Assembly: GCA_950097015.1 (NCBI GenBank)
Contig: CATNEN010000003.1
Location: 11,375,501-11,439,500 of the forward strand
Direction: 5' to 3'
DNA: 64,000 nucleotides
DNA from: Macrostomum hystrix
Lineage: Eukaryota > Platyhelminthes > Macrostomidae
In this document: one piece after another, positions 1 to 12,100 of the stretch
Numbering within the stretch: position 1 is the stretch's first letter
How the letters are laid out: each line of letters opens with the position of its first letter
Notes under the pieces: model-generated
The model's database searches: none
Seen by the model: the letters and a program-made list of their open reading frames with translations, nothing else
Told to the model about the DNA's origin: nothing
Program-made: the position numbers and the translations under genes

Positions 1-486
1 GGAGGCGGATAGAGTTCTAAGGGAGGCGGATAGAGTTCTAAGGGAGGCGGATAGAGTTCTAAGGGAGCGGATGGAGTTCTAAGGGGAGCGGATGGAGTTC
101 TAAGGGGGCGGATAGAGTTCTAAGGAAGTGGATGGAGTTCTAAGGGAGGCGGATAGAGTTCTAAGGGAGGCGGATAGAGTTCTAAGGGAGGCGGATAGAG
201 TTCTAAGGGAGGCGGATAGAGTTCTAAGGGAGGCGGATAGAGTTCTAAGGGAGGCGGATAGAGTTCTAAGGGAGGCGGATAGAGTTCTAAGGAAGCGAAT
301 GGAGTTCTAAGGGAGGCGGATAGAGTTCTAAGGGAGGCGGATAGAGTTCTAAGGGAGGCGGATAGAGTTCTAAGGGAGCGGATGGAGTTCTAAGGGGAGC
401 GGATGGAGTTCTAAGGGGAGCGGATAGAGTTCTAAGGAAGCGGATGGAGTTTTTAGGTAGTGGATGGAGTTCTAAGCGAGTGGATG
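1..486. repeat. 21-bp minisatellite, cut by window edge
   Basis: Tandem copies of a 21-bp unit, GGAGGCGGATAGAGTTCTAA plus G, with shorter variants (GGAGCGGATGGAGTTCTAAG). The array is already running at base 1, so its left boundary lies outside the window. It decays near 470-486. Open frames inside it are artefacts of the repeat. Confidence 0.95.
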
Positions 487-1277
487 GACTAAATAATTCG
501 GATTAAGTTAACGGGGCGGCTTAATTGTCGAATTTTTTAATAATATTTTCGTATCAGAAAGTGTGTAAGCAAAACTTTTACAATTTTACAATTATAACTT
601 TGAGCAGATAAAACTATGTTTCTTACATTAAATAAAACAACAATAGACGTATCTATGGGCTAGATGTGACGTGCTTGCGACATAAGAAATTGGGTTTAGT
701 TTTGCGCAATGAGATTTCTTCGTAGAAATGCGTTAAGCTTGACCGGCCAAGTGTATCAATGATTTCGCACCTCAATTAAGGAAATTCATCCTAAATGTAC
801 AGGATTGACTTTTAGTTTGACTTCCATTTTAAGTCTAATTTAACCCTACGGTCATTTTCGTTCTGTTCTGCTTAATAAAGCCCTGAGCAAAATGAGGACT
901 ACCTTAATTTTAATGTCTCAAAAAGTGAGCAAAGGATTCAATAGAGCATGCCGAGACTATTCTTAAACACACACCGACAGATCAAACACCTCAGAGATTA
1001 AGGCGATGATGCCCCTGAAGGCATATTTTTTGGGCATTACCTTTTCACTTAAGTCTGTTAAAGGTGTTAAATAAGATGAGACAAGACGTGTTTGGCCTTG
1101 CCGCCTTATATAAAAAAAATAACAAAGAATTTTCTATGTAATACAGTAGAGCCGCGACAATTTGATGCAACACCCAAAAATATATACTAACTTGGATCCT
1201 CTACAAATCCAACATAACTTCTAACCCTCAGGGTGTACATTCGGAAACTTTATGGACGAAAATGAATAAAATCTAAT
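487..1277. other. AT-rich spacer, no gene seen
   Basis: No coding exon, RNA gene or clear repeat recognised on either strand. Confidence 0.6.
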
Positions 1278-2805
1278 GCTAGACAGGACAATGGTCACCC
1301 TGTTTGACAGAAGAATGATCACCTGTTAGACAGAAGAATGATCACCTGTTAGACAGGAGAATGGTCACCTGTTAGATAGGAGAATGGTCACCTGTTAGAT
1401 AGGAGAATGGTCACCTGTTAGACAGGAGAATGGTCACCTGTTAGATAGGAGAATGGTCACTGTTAGACAGGAGAATGGTCACCTGTTAGATAGGAGAATG
1501 GTCACTGTTAGACAGGAGAATGATCACCTGTTAGATAGGAGAATGGTCACTGTTAGACAGGAGAATGATCACCTGTTAGACAGGAGAATGGTCACCTGTT
1601 AGATAGGAGAATGGTCACTGTTAGACAGGAGAATGGTCACCCTGTTAGACTGAAGAATGGTCACATGTTAGACTGGAGAATAATCACCCTGTTAGACAGG
1701 AGAATGGTCACCTGTTAGACTGGAGAATGATCACCTGTTAGACAGGAGAATGGTCACCCTGTTAGACAGAAGAATGATCACCTGTTAGACAGAAGAATGA
1801 TCACCTGTTAGATAGGAGAATGGTCACCAGTTAGACTGAAGAATGATCACCTGTTAGATAGAAGAATGGTCACCCTGTTAGACAGGAGAAAGGTCACCCG
1901 TTAGATAGAAGAATGGTCACCTGTTAGACAGGAGAATGGTCACCCGTTAGATAGAAGAATGGTCACCTGTTAGACAGAAGAATGATCACCTGTTAGACAG
2001 AAGAATGATCACCTGTTAGACAGAAGAATGATCACCTGTTAGACAGGAGAATGATCACCTGTTAGACAGGAGAATGGTCACCTGTTAGACTGGAGAATGA
2101 TCACCTGTTAGACAGGAGAATGATCACCTGTTAGACTGGAGAATGGTCACCTGTTAGACTGAAAAATGATCACCTGTCAGATAGGATAATGATCACCTGT
2201 TAGACAGGAGAATGATCACCTGTTAGATAGGATAATGATCACCTGTTAGATAGGAGAATGGTCACCTGTAAGACTGAAGAATGGTTACCTGTTAGACAGG
2301 AGAATGATCACCCTGTTAGACAGAAGAATGATCTCCTGTTAGACAGGAGAATGGTCACCTGTTAGATAGAAGAATGATCACCTGTTAGATAGAAGAATGG
2401 TCACCCTGTTAGATAGAAGAATGGTCACCTGTTAGACAGGATTATGGTCACCCGTTAGATAGAAGAATGGTAACCTGTTAGATAGAAGAATGGTCACCTG
2501 TTAGACAGGATTATGGTCACCCGTTAGATAGAAGAATGGTCACCTGTTAGATAGAAGAATGATCACCCTGTTAGATAGAAGAATGATCACCCGTTAGATA
2601 GAAGAATGATCACCCGTTAGATAGAAGAATGGTCACCTGTTAGATAGAAGAATGATCACCCTGTTAGATAGAAGAATGATCACCCGTTAGATAGAAGAAT
2701 GGTCACCCTGTTAGATAGAAGAATGGTCACCTGTTAGATAGAAGAATGATCACCCTGTTAGATAGAAGAATGGTCACCTGTTAAATAGAAGAATGGTCAC
2801 ATGTT
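1278..2805. repeat. 23-bp minisatellite
   Basis: About 65 copies of a 23-bp unit built around GTTAGACAGGAGAATGGTCA. Units vary at a few positions (GACAGG/GATAGG/GATAGA; TGGTCAC/TGATCAC; CACCT/CACCCT). Neighbouring copies share variants, as expected of local slippage or unequal exchange. Confidence 0.95.
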
Positions 2806-3435
2806 ATATGTTTTTTGAATAACGAAATATAGCAACAATCCATTGTTTTGTGAATAGAAGGTTATAATTTTATGATCATTTAGTAGGCTTTGAAAGTAGT
2901 TGCTAAGGCTCAAAGTGTGTTCTCGTCTACTTTCTGTTTTTCGTGTAATTTCCGTTTTCTTTTTTTTTGTCTGTTTGCCTCTTTATAAAGATCATTGTCA
3001 TTTATAATGCTTATCATTTGAAACAATTGATGAGTTGGGAATTAAAACAGGGAAATCAAACCCTTTTAAAGACATCTGCTTTAAAACGCTGCTATAGATA
3101 TATTTCTGTTGAACGCTAAATTTGGCCAGCAATCTTATTGCACAATCTTTTCTTTGTAGTAATGATCTCTATGCGTGTATGTTTATTGTCTGAGAAATCT
3201 GACTTTATTATAATACAACCACTGCTTAATTGCTATGTTGTGGTCAAGCAAAGTTAAGAAGAATGACAAATTCTTTCAAATTGGTTTAAAGAAAGCCGAG
3301 ACTGTTGATGAATCGATTTTTAATAACAGTTTCAAAGACATTGTAGTGGATTGACAAAGCGTGGGATATTACCAGTCGTGCGTGTCGTTGTGATTTCTCC
3401 CTGCAGCTTAAACTTTGAAAATATCAAATTTCATT
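2806..3435. other. AT-rich spacer, no gene seen
   Basis: Contains T-rich runs and no supported exon. It would be the 3' flank of the minus-strand gene ending at 3436. Confidence 0.5.
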
Positions 3436-4364
3436 CTATTTTACTGCAATTTCAAACAAATTTAGTGCAGTCTGGCCCACCAGACCGACTCTGCGATGGG
3501 ACATATTGGAGAGTCGATATGTAGATCGAAGTGTAGACAGGTAGATGGAATAGTAGATAGGTAGAGTAGACAGGTAGATAAAAGAGTAGACCGGTAGATA
3601 GAAGAGTAGACAGGTAGATAAAAGAGTAGACCGGTAGATAGAAGAGTAGACAGGTAGATGGAAGAGTAGATAGGTAGATGGAAGAGTAGATAGGTAGATG
3701 CAAGAGTAGATAGGTAGATTGAATAGTAGATAGGTAGATTGAATAGTAGATAGGTAGTTTGAATAGTAGATAGGTAGATTGAATAGTAGATAGGTAGATT
3801 GAATAGTAGATAGGTAGTTTGAATAGTAGATAGGTAGATTGAATAGTAGATAGGTAGATTGAATAGTAGATAGGTAGAGTAGACAGGTAGATATAGAGAA
3901 TAGAGAGGTAGAGAGAAGATCCTCTAGATGAAATAGTAGACAGGTAGATGGAAGAGCAGACAGGTAGATAAAAGAGCAGACAGGTAGATGAAAGAGTAGA
4001 CAGGTAGATGAAAGAGTAGACAGGTAGATGAAAGAGTAGACAGGTAGATGAAAGAGCAGACAGGTAGATAGAAGAGTAGACAGGTAGATGGAGAAAAGGC
4101 AAACAACGTGGAATAGAAAAACGTGGAAGAGCAACAAAACATTTAATTTTGCATTCTTGCATCTGTCAATCAATCCATCCTTCACTCTCCTCAGTGTACT
4201 CACCTGAGCAATTGCTGCTGATGCGACTCGAAGCCAAATGGAAAAAACGAATGCGGATGTGGCGGCAGCTGCGGCGGCTGCTGCTGCTGCGGCTGCTGCT
4301 GGTTGAACGAACTCGGCAGCATTTGATGCGTCGCATTTGCCTGCTTAACTCGCTGATGCTCCAT
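3436..4364 (-). CDS. Gln/Pro-rich small protein or gene fragment (two exons)
   Basis: Function not recognised. The main exon is 4204-4364 on the minus strand. It starts at an ATG (MEHQRVKQAN), continues into a Gln/Pro/His-rich stretch with FFPFGFE, and ends at a good GTGAGT donor. A possible last exon is 3436-3490, after a TCGCAG acceptor; it reads on in phase as VGLVGQTALNLFEIAVK and stops at TAG, giving 71 residues in total. The intron between them is filled by a 20-bp minisatellite. The composition resembles the disordered N-terminus of a transcription factor, so the real downstream exons could instead lie left of the window. The main exon is fairly convincing; the terminal exon is tentative. 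Confidence 0.4.
3515..4095. repeat. 20-bp minisatellite in intron
   Basis: About 28 copies of GTAGACAGGTAGATGGAAGA and variants (GATAGGTAGATTGAATAGTA in the middle block). It lies inside the intron of the minus-strand Gln/Pro-rich gene. On the minus strand several frames stay open, producing spurious Leu/Ser/Thr/Tyr-rich ORFs. Confidence 0.95.
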
Positions 4365-4379
4365 CAGTGGGTGTGTTAA

Positions 4380-4952
4380 ATAACGATTTGAAAAAAAACT
4401 TACAAATTTTCCTTCTTTAATTAGAAGTCTGCCGATTATAATTTATGCTGGCAAAATCATCCAAGAAATTATTTGGAAGCAGTCTTTAATACTAAATTAG
4501 TCGTTTGATCAAGTCAGTTCTAAGCTATTTTCGGGAGGACGTTAGCAGGAGAGCGGAGGAGGGAGGGTGTAGAGGGCCAAGTCACTAACCGTCCTACCCC
4601 CTCCACCGGGTCCGTATGAGCGGAACCAATGAATAGAGACTTAGGTTGAGGATCCTCCTAACCTTCCTACCTTACCCGTGCATACAACACTATAACTCTA
4701 GAGACGGTAGGTAGACAGCCTATTGGCTAACAACCCTACACAAATTCCTGAAAGTTTCTTTTTCTCATTTTAGCTGCCCTAGACTGACGCGTAGACAAAG
4801 TCATTGGAAATTGATTTACAATTTTATAAGCAACATTTGTAACTTACTCTCGAGATTGTATGCCAGGAAAATTCTAAATAGTTTATTGAAGTCAGACAGG
4901 ACGTTTATAATAGTGCTCTTGAAAAAAACATAAACTATTGTTGCCAAATTAA
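4380..4952. other. Spacer with one GC-richer patch
   Basis: Mostly AT-rich. Bases about 4530-4740 are purine-rich then pyrimidine-rich and could be a fragment of an old dispersed repeat, but no family could be assigned. No exon supported. Confidence 0.3.
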
Positions 4953-6288
4953 TAAGAATGGCATAGGAGTGAGTAGAATGGCATTGGAGTGAGTAGAATG
5001 GCATTGGAGTGAGTAGAATGGCCTCAGAGTGAGTAGAATGGCATTGGAGTGAGTAGAATGGCCTCAGAGTGAGTAGAATGGTATTGGAGTAAGTAGAATG
5101 GCTTTGGAGTGAGTAGAATGGCCTCAGAGTGAGTAGAATGGCATTGGAGTGAGTAGAATGGCCTCAGAGTGAGTAGAATGGTATTGGAGTGAGTAGAATG
5201 GCATTGGAGTGAGTAGAATGGCATTGGAGTGAGTAGAATGGCCTCAGAGTGAGTAGAATGGTATTGGAGTGAGTAGAATGGCATAGGAGTGAGTAGAATG
5301 GCATAGGAGTGAGTAGAATGGCATAGGAGTGAGTAGAATGGCATTGGAGCGAGTAGAATGGCATTGGAGTGAGTAGAATGGCATTGGAGTGAGTAGAATG
5401 GCATAGGAGTGAGTAGAATGGCATAGGAGTGAGTAGAATGGCATAGGAGTGAGTAGAATGGCATAGGAGTGAGTAGAATGGCATAGGAGTGAGTAGAATG
5501 GCATAGGAGTGAGTAGAATGGCATAGGAGTGAGTAGAATGGCATAGGAGTGAGTAGAATGGCATAGGAGTGAGTAGAATGGCATAGGAGTGAGTAGAATG
5601 GCATAGGAGTGAGTAGAATGGCATAGGAGTGAGTAGAATGGCATAGGAGTGAGTAGAATGGCATAGGAGTGAGTAGAATGGCATAGGAGTGAGTAGAATG
5701 GCATAGGAGTGAGTAGAATGCAGTTGGAGTGAGTAGAATGCAGTTGGAGTGAGTAGAATGGCATAGGAGTGAGTAGAATGCAGTTGGAGTGAGTAGAATG
5801 GCATAGGAGTGAGTAGAATGCAGTTGGAGTGAGTAGAATGCAGTTGGAGTGAGTAGAATGGCATAGGAGTGAGTAGAATGCAGTTGGAGTGAGTAGAATG
5901 GCATAGGAGTGAGTAGAATGGCATAGGAGTGAGTAGAATGGCATAGGAGTGAGTAGAATGGCATAGGAGTGAGTAGAATGCATAGGAGTGAGTAGAATAG
6001 CCTCAGAGTGAGTAGAATGGCTTTGGAGTGAGTAGAATGGCATTGGAGTGAGTAGAATAGCCTCAGAGTGAGTAGAATGGCTTTGGAGTGAGTAGAATGG
6101 CTTTGGAGTGAGTAGAATGGCATTGGAGTGAGTAGAATAGCCTCAGAGTGAGTAGAATAGCCTCAGAGTGAGTAGAATGGCATAGGAGTGAGTAGAATGG
6201 CATAGGAGTGAGTAGAATGGCATAGGAGTGAGTAGAATGGCATAGGAGTGAGTAGAATGGCATAGGAGTGAGTAGAATGGCATAGTGA
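4953..6288. repeat. 20-bp minisatellite
   Basis: About 66 copies of GGCATAGGAGTGAGTAGAAT with variant classes: GGCATTGG, GGCCTCAG, GGTATTGG, GCAGTTGG and GGCTTTGG. The centre (about 5401-5710) is a homogeneous block of the GGCATAGG class and the variants lie on the flanks. Long minus-strand frames repeating MPFYSL/CHSTHS are repeat artefacts. Confidence 0.95.
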
Positions 6289-6317
6289 GTTGGGGTGGGT
6301 AGAATAGGGGTGAGAAG

Positions 6318-6480
6318 CAAGTCAGGGCAGATTTGCTCACCTGTGAGTTTCTATGAGCCTCGTGCGCAGTAGTGTGTGCTCAGGGGTCAGCGTAACGGGC
6401 ATGCAAGACTGCCTCCTGAACCGACTTATGATGAACTAGGGCTCATAGCAACAATGTCACTCGCGGGCCAGGGGTGGCCC
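6318..6480 (+). mobile_element. 5'-truncated tRNA-derived SINE, family A
   Basis: The block AGTCAGGGCAGA, then TGTGTGCTCAGGGGTCAGCG, matches the 3' body of the copies at 27065-27385 and 57985-58290. The tRNA-like head is missing and the copy abuts the end of the 20-bp minisatellite. Confidence 0.6.
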
Positions 6481-6654
6481 TTTTGGAATTTTGTTGTTTT
6501 CCAATCTCTCTGATTAATAACACCCTTGATTTCTAATAGAGTTTTAAGGTAGACACATTTTTTTGCCCTATGCTTCGGTTTTCTCATTTTCTTCCCTGAT
6601 TAACTTGTTGGACGTCACTGAAAATGAGCTTGAAATAAGAAACTAATAAAAGCG

Positions 6655-7088
6655 GAGACAAAGGGAGATGAGACAAGAGAAAGGTGAGACAGGAGAGAGA
6701 TGAGACAGAAGAGAGATGAGACAGGAGAGAGATGAGACAGAAGAGAGATGAGACAGGAGAGAGATGAGACAGGAGAGAGATGAGACAGGAGAGAGATGAG
6801 ACAGGAGAGAGATGAGACAGGAGAGAGATGAGACAGGAGAGAGATGAGACAGGAGAGAGATGAGACAGGAGAGAGATGCGACACGAGAGAGATGCGACAG
6901 GAGAGAGATGCGACAGGAGAGAGATAAGACAGGAGAGAGATGAGACAGGAGAGAGATGAGACAGGAGAGAGATGCGACACGAGAGAGATGCGACAGGAGA
7001 GAGATAAGACAGGAGAGAGATAAGACAGGAGAGAGATGAGACAGGAGAGAGATGAGACAGGAGAGAGATGATACAGGAGAGAGATCGG
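6655..7088. repeat. 16-bp GA-rich minisatellite (recurrent family)
   Basis: About 26 copies of GAGACAGGAGAGAGAT with GCGACA and TAAGACA variants. The same motif recurs, sometimes inverted, near 11264, 19505, 24530, 27000 and 48770. It is a homopurine/homopyrimidine tract. Confidence 0.95.
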
Positions 7089-7548
7089 ATAGATAGACAA
7101 TGGAGAGATGTATAACATGTAGGAAAAGCAGCTAATGTTACAACTTTTTCAGACTACAATTTACCAATGGCTAATCGCATTGAACCAAACTGTATAAAAA
7201 TGTGTGTTATATTCGGTTAACTATAATCGGCGGCTTTTGTTTTTTAAAAAATCTCAACATTTAAAAGCTTTCAAAAATATTTTCATAACTAAATAGCGAT
7301 ATACACAACCATTGTTCAGTTGATTTGTTTTGTTCAAATAAACGAGTGTTTATCAAGTAACTAAAATTACTATAATAATGTAAATTAAGACTGAGGTATC
7401 AAAAAAACATTTCGTTACCAAGATTTAATTTTGGTCATTTCATTTAGCAGAAAAAGCATTGCAGAAACTTTAACTTGGTAACTAAAACTATTATTTGACA
7501 GCAACCGTGAGATGAGACTGAAATTTTTTAAGTACGATAATTATCCTC
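7089..7548. other. AT-rich spacer, no gene seen
   Basis: No exon, RNA gene or repeat recognised. Confidence 0.6.
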
Positions 7549-9604
7549 TATTCACATCCCAGATCCTCTTTTCAGATACCAGATCCTCTTTTCAGATCCC
7601 AGATCCTCTATTCACATCCGAGATCCTCTATTAACATCCCAGATCCTCTATTAACATCCCAGATCCTCTATTCACATCCCAGATCCTCTATTCATATCCC
7701 AGATCCTCTATTCATATCCCAGATCTTCTATTAACATCCCAGATCCTCTATTCAGATCCCAGATCCTCTTTTCAGATCCCAGATCCTCTTTTCAGATCCC
7801 AGATCCTCTATTCACATCCGAGATCCTCTATTAACATCCCAGATCCTCTATTAACATCCCAGATCCTCTATTCACATCCCAGATCCTCTATTCATATCCC
7901 AGATCCTCTATTCATATCCCAGATCTTCTATTAACATCCCAGATCCTCTATTCAGATCCCAGATCCTCTTTTCAGATCCCAGATCCTCTTTTCAGATCCC
8001 AGATCCTCTATTCACATCCGAGATCCTCTATTAACATCCCAGATCCTCTATTAACATCCCAGATCCTCTATTCACATCCCAGATCCTCTATTCATATCCC
8101 AGATCCTCTATTCATATCCCAGATCTTCTATTAACATCCCAGATCCTCTATTCAGATCCCAGATCCTCTTTTCAGATCCCAGATCCTCTTTTCAGATCCC
8201 AGATCCTCTATTCACATCCGAGATCCTCTATTAACATCCCAGATCCTCTATTAACATCCCAGATCCTCTATTCAGATCCCAGATCCTCTATTCACATCCG
8301 AGATCCTCTATTAACATCCCAGATCCTCTATTAACATCCCAGATCCTCTATTCACATCCCAGATCCTCTATTCATATCCCAGATCCTCTATTCATATCCC
8401 AGATCTTCTATTAACATCCCAGATCCTCTATTCATATCCCAGATCTTCTATTAACATCCCAGATCCTCTATTCAGATCCCAGATCCTCTTTTCAGATCCC
8501 AGATCCTCTTTTCAGATCCCAGATCCTCTATTCACATCCGAGATCCTCTATTAACATCCCAGATCCTCTATTAACATCCCAGATCCTCTATTCACATCCC
8601 AGATCCTCTATTCATATCCCAGATCCTCTATTCATATCCCAGATCTTCTATTAACATCCCAGATCCTCTATTCAGATCCCAGATCCTCTTTTCAGATCCC
8701 AGATCCTCTTTTCAGATCCCAGATCCTCTATTCACATCCGAGATCCTCTATTAACATCCCAGATCCTCTATTAACATCCCAGATCCTCTATTCACATCCC
8801 AGATCCTCTATTCATATCCCAGATCCTCTATTCATATCCCAGATCTTCTATTAACATCCCAGATCCTCTATTCAGATCCCAGATCCTCTTTTCAGATCCC
8901 AGATCCTCTTTTCAGATCCCAGATCCTCTATTCACATCCGAGATCCTCTATTAACATCCCAGATCCTCTATTAACATCCCAGATCCTCTATTCAGATCCC
9001 AGATCCTCTATTCACATCCGAGATCCTCTATTAACATCCCAGATCCTCTATTAACATCCCAGATCCTCTATTCACATCCCAGATCCTCTATTCATATCCC
9101 AGATCCTCTATTCATATCCCAGATCTTCTATTAACATCCCAGATCCTCTATTCAGATCCCAGATCCTCTTTTCAGATCCCAGATCCTCTTTTCAGATCCC
9201 AGATCCTCTATTCACATCCGAGATCCTCTATTAACATCCCAGATCCTCTATTAACATCCCAGATCCTCTATTCACATCCCAGATCCTCTATTCATATCCC
9301 AGATCCTCTATTCATATCCCAGATCTTCTATTAACATCCCAGATCCTCTATTCAGATCCCAGATCCTCTTTTCAGATCCCAGATCCTCTTTTCAGATCCC
9401 AGATCCTCTATTCACATCCGAGATCCTCTATTAACATCCCAGATCCTCTATTAACATCCCAGATCCTCTATTCACATCCCAGATCCTCTATTCATATCCC
9501 AGATCCTCTATTCATATCCCAGATCTTCTATTAACATCCCAGATCCTCTATTCAGATCCCAGATCCTCTATTAACATCCCAGATCCTCTATTCACATCCC
9601 AGAT
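7549..9604. repeat. 20-bp minisatellite with 200-bp higher-order repeat
   Basis: About 100 copies of AGATCCTCTATTCACATCCC. Variant monomers (TTCACATCCG, TTAACATCCC, TTCATATCCC, TTTTCAGATCCC, AGATCTTCTA) follow a fixed order of ten, giving a 200-bp higher-order unit. The marker TTCACATCCG monomer starts at 7601, 7801, 8001, 8201, 8281, 8521, 8721, 8921, 9001, 9201 and 9401. A shortened 80-bp step occurs twice, 720 bp apart, so larger blocks have been duplicated too. Confidence 0.95.
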
Positions 9605-10045
9605 CCTCTCCTAGGATCCCAAATTCTCGAATATGATCCCAAATACTGGTCTTAGATCCCAAATACCCTCCTAAGATCCCAAATCCTCTCCTAAGATCCC
9701 AAATTCTCTCCTAAGTTCCCAAATCCTCGAATAAGATCCCGAATCCTCGAATACGATTCCAAATATTGTTCTTAGATCCCAACAAATCCTCGAATAAGAT
9801 CTTAAATTCTCGAATAAGATCCCAAATCCTCGAATAAGATCCCAAATCCTCGAATAAGATCCCAAATACTCGAATAAAGATCCCAAATACTCGAATAATA
9901 TCCAGAATCCTCGCCTAAGATCCCAATTCTCCTAAGTTCCCAAATCTTCGTATACGTATCGTAAGTACCTAGATCTTCGAATAAGATCCCAAATCCGCTT
10001 TTAAGATCCCTAATCCTCTCCTAAGACACAAATTTTTAATCTAAG
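9605..10045. repeat. Degenerate 20-bp minisatellite edge
   Basis: Decayed continuation of the previous array, with units such as CCTCGAATAAGATCCCAAAT. Divergence rises rightward, typical of the edge of a tandem array. Confidence 0.85.
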
Positions 10046-11263
10046 ATCAAATACATTCTCATGCTCTCATAGCTGTTCCCAAATTCTCTGTCAATATCCA
10101 AAATGCTTCCCTAAAGATCTTAAAACCACCTTTCAAGATCCTAAAATTCTAAAGTCATCTTAATACTATCCGGAAGTAGGTTTTAAAATGATTCTAACAG
10201 CTCTGATGCTAAACAGGGGAAAGTCACGAATTACATTAAGCATTGGATTACAGAATGTTAGCTGCAACTGAAAATGGACATTTACCACCCGCTGGGTTGA
10301 TTACACACTGTCGCCAAACTAAAGGCGAGAAAGGAAGCTGCAGAAGGAAAGGGGTCAATTAAAATTGAAATTTCACGAGAGAGAGAGAGAGAGAGACAGA
10401 CAGCGGAGACAGATATTGTGAAGGAGAGACCCATGAGGCCATGAAGGCAAGTCGTGAGCTGACCTGCCCTCCCCTGGTGAGCTTGGCGAGTAATTCCAGA
10501 AAATAAGGGAAATCTAGTAGCTGATTTCCTACACCAGGGGCTTCTAATTCTTTCGCCTCAAAAACCCATCTGCCATTCGCAGCGCCGCACGCACGCACAG
10601 AGACAACACTTGATCCTAATTTCCTCTTGTAAGAACCCAGCCTATACGCACCCTATACAGTCGGCGCTAACCTAATAAGGATTTTTCTGCCTTTTCGTGA
10701 TCAGCGTTTTTAAGGAAGGAAGCTGGGAGATGGTGAGAAACTGTGTGGATGAGACTAAATTAAAGTTGGCTGTTCAATTTAAAGAATTAGTCCCTTTTAC
10801 CTAGGGCTGCACGTACCCGCATCAACATATGCGCCCCGGCGGGACGTCAATTGATTCTTTCTAGCTCGAGTTGAGTAGCAGTGACCTGATGGGTATTTCG
10901 AGCATCGATATATAGAATCGCGACCTGAATCCCAACAACCATAATATTTTTGTGAGGTTTTAAGGAAACAGGATTGTCGCTATATAGCTAAATAAAATGA
11001 GTTTCTAAACCGTTTCTTAGAAAGACAATTTAAAACTGAAAAAATATGCTGCTTTTCACGAAATATTTGCGTTTGTATAGGCATGGAAAATTTTTATACA
11101 AAAAAAATTCAACAATGGCTCAGCACTTATAATATTGGTATAAGCTTTTTCTGAATCAGGTACAGGGCTTCGCTGACGATACTACTTACGCTATCCAGTT
11201 GCAGCTAATAGTGCTTTATCTCTCGATTGTCTCCTTCCGCATGTGATCTCAACTCTCCCGCTC
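10046..11263. other. Spacer; short GA microsatellite, no gene supported
   Basis: A (GA)n run lies at about 10377-10395. The stretch around 10300-10620 is less AT-rich and may be an old dispersed repeat. A 79-codon minus-strand frame crosses it, but composition and context do not support a gene. Confidence 0.4.
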
Positions 11264-12100
11264 TCTTATCTCATCTCTCCCTGTCTCATCTCTCCCTGTC
11301 TCATCTCTCCCTGTCTCATCTCTCCCTGTCTCATCTCTCCCTATCTCATCTCTCCCTGTCTCATCTCTCCCTGTCTCATCTCTCCCTGTCTCATCTCTCC
11401 CTGTCTCATCTCTCCCTGTCTCATCTCTCCCTGTCTCATCTCTCCCTGTCTCATCTCTCCCTGTCTCATCTCTCCATGTCTCATCTCTCCCTGTCTCATC
11501 TCTCCCTGTCTCATCTCTCCCTGTCTCATCTCTCCCTGTCTCATCTCTCCCTGTCTCATCTCTCCCTGTCTCATCTCTCCCTGTCTCATCTCTCCCTGTC
11601 TCATCTCTCCCTGTCTCATCTCTCCGTCTCATCTCTCCCTGTCTCATCTCTCCCTGTCTCATCTCTCCTCTGTCTAATCTCGCTCTGTATCATCTCTCCC
11701 TGTCTAATCTCTCCCTGTCTCCTCTCTCTCTCTGCATTATCTCTCCCTGTCTCATCTCTTCCACTGTCTTATCTCTCTCTCTCTGCATCATCTGCATCAT
11801 TTCTCCCTGCATCATCTCTCCCTGTCTAATCTCTCCCGGTCTCATCTCTCTCTGCATAATCTCTCCCTGTCTAATCTCTCCCGCTGTCTTATCTCTCCCT
11901 GCATCATCTCTCTCTTTCTCATCTCTCCCTGCATCATCTCTCTCTGTCTCATCTCTCCCTGCATCATCTCTCTCTTTCTCATCTCTCCCTGCATCATCTC
12001 TCTCTGTCTCATCTCTCTCTGTCTCATCTCTCCCTGTCTTATCTCTCCCCTGCGTCATCTCTCCCTGTCTTCTCTCTCCCCTGCGTCATCTGTCCCTCTC
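11264..12100. repeat. 15-bp CT-rich minisatellite (recurrent family, inverted)
   Basis: Near-perfect CTCATCTCTCCCTGT units run from 11264 to about 11660. The array then degenerates into CATCATCTCTCTCTG-type units to about 12100. Its reverse complement (ATGAGACAGGGAGAG) is one base short of the 16-bp units at 6655 and 24530. Confidence 0.95.

Noticed and set aside
3436..4203. Long minus-strand frames rich in Leu/Ser/Thr/Tyr (LLFHLPVYSFIYLST)
   Set aside because: Several frames are open at once because the 20-bp repeat lacks stops on that strand; only the last 55 nt is considered as a possible exon.
5024..6320. Minus-strand frames repeating MPFYSLLCHSTHSYAILLTP, up to 339 codons
   Set aside because: Pure translation of the 20-bp minisatellite; frames overlap and no flanking gene structure exists.
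6615..7118. 167-codon minus-strand Leu/Ser-rich frame
   Set aside because: Translation of the 16-bp GA-rich repeat.
10359..10598. 79-codon minus-strand frame
   Set aside because: Crosses a (GA)n run, no splice or homology support.
11227..12058. Frames repeating LSLSH, CLISP, MRQGE on both strands
   Set aside because: A 15-bp unit keeps frames open on both strands simultaneously; not coding.
1..12100. CRISPR-like arrays
   Set aside because: Units are contiguous with no unique spacers, and the DNA is from an animal.
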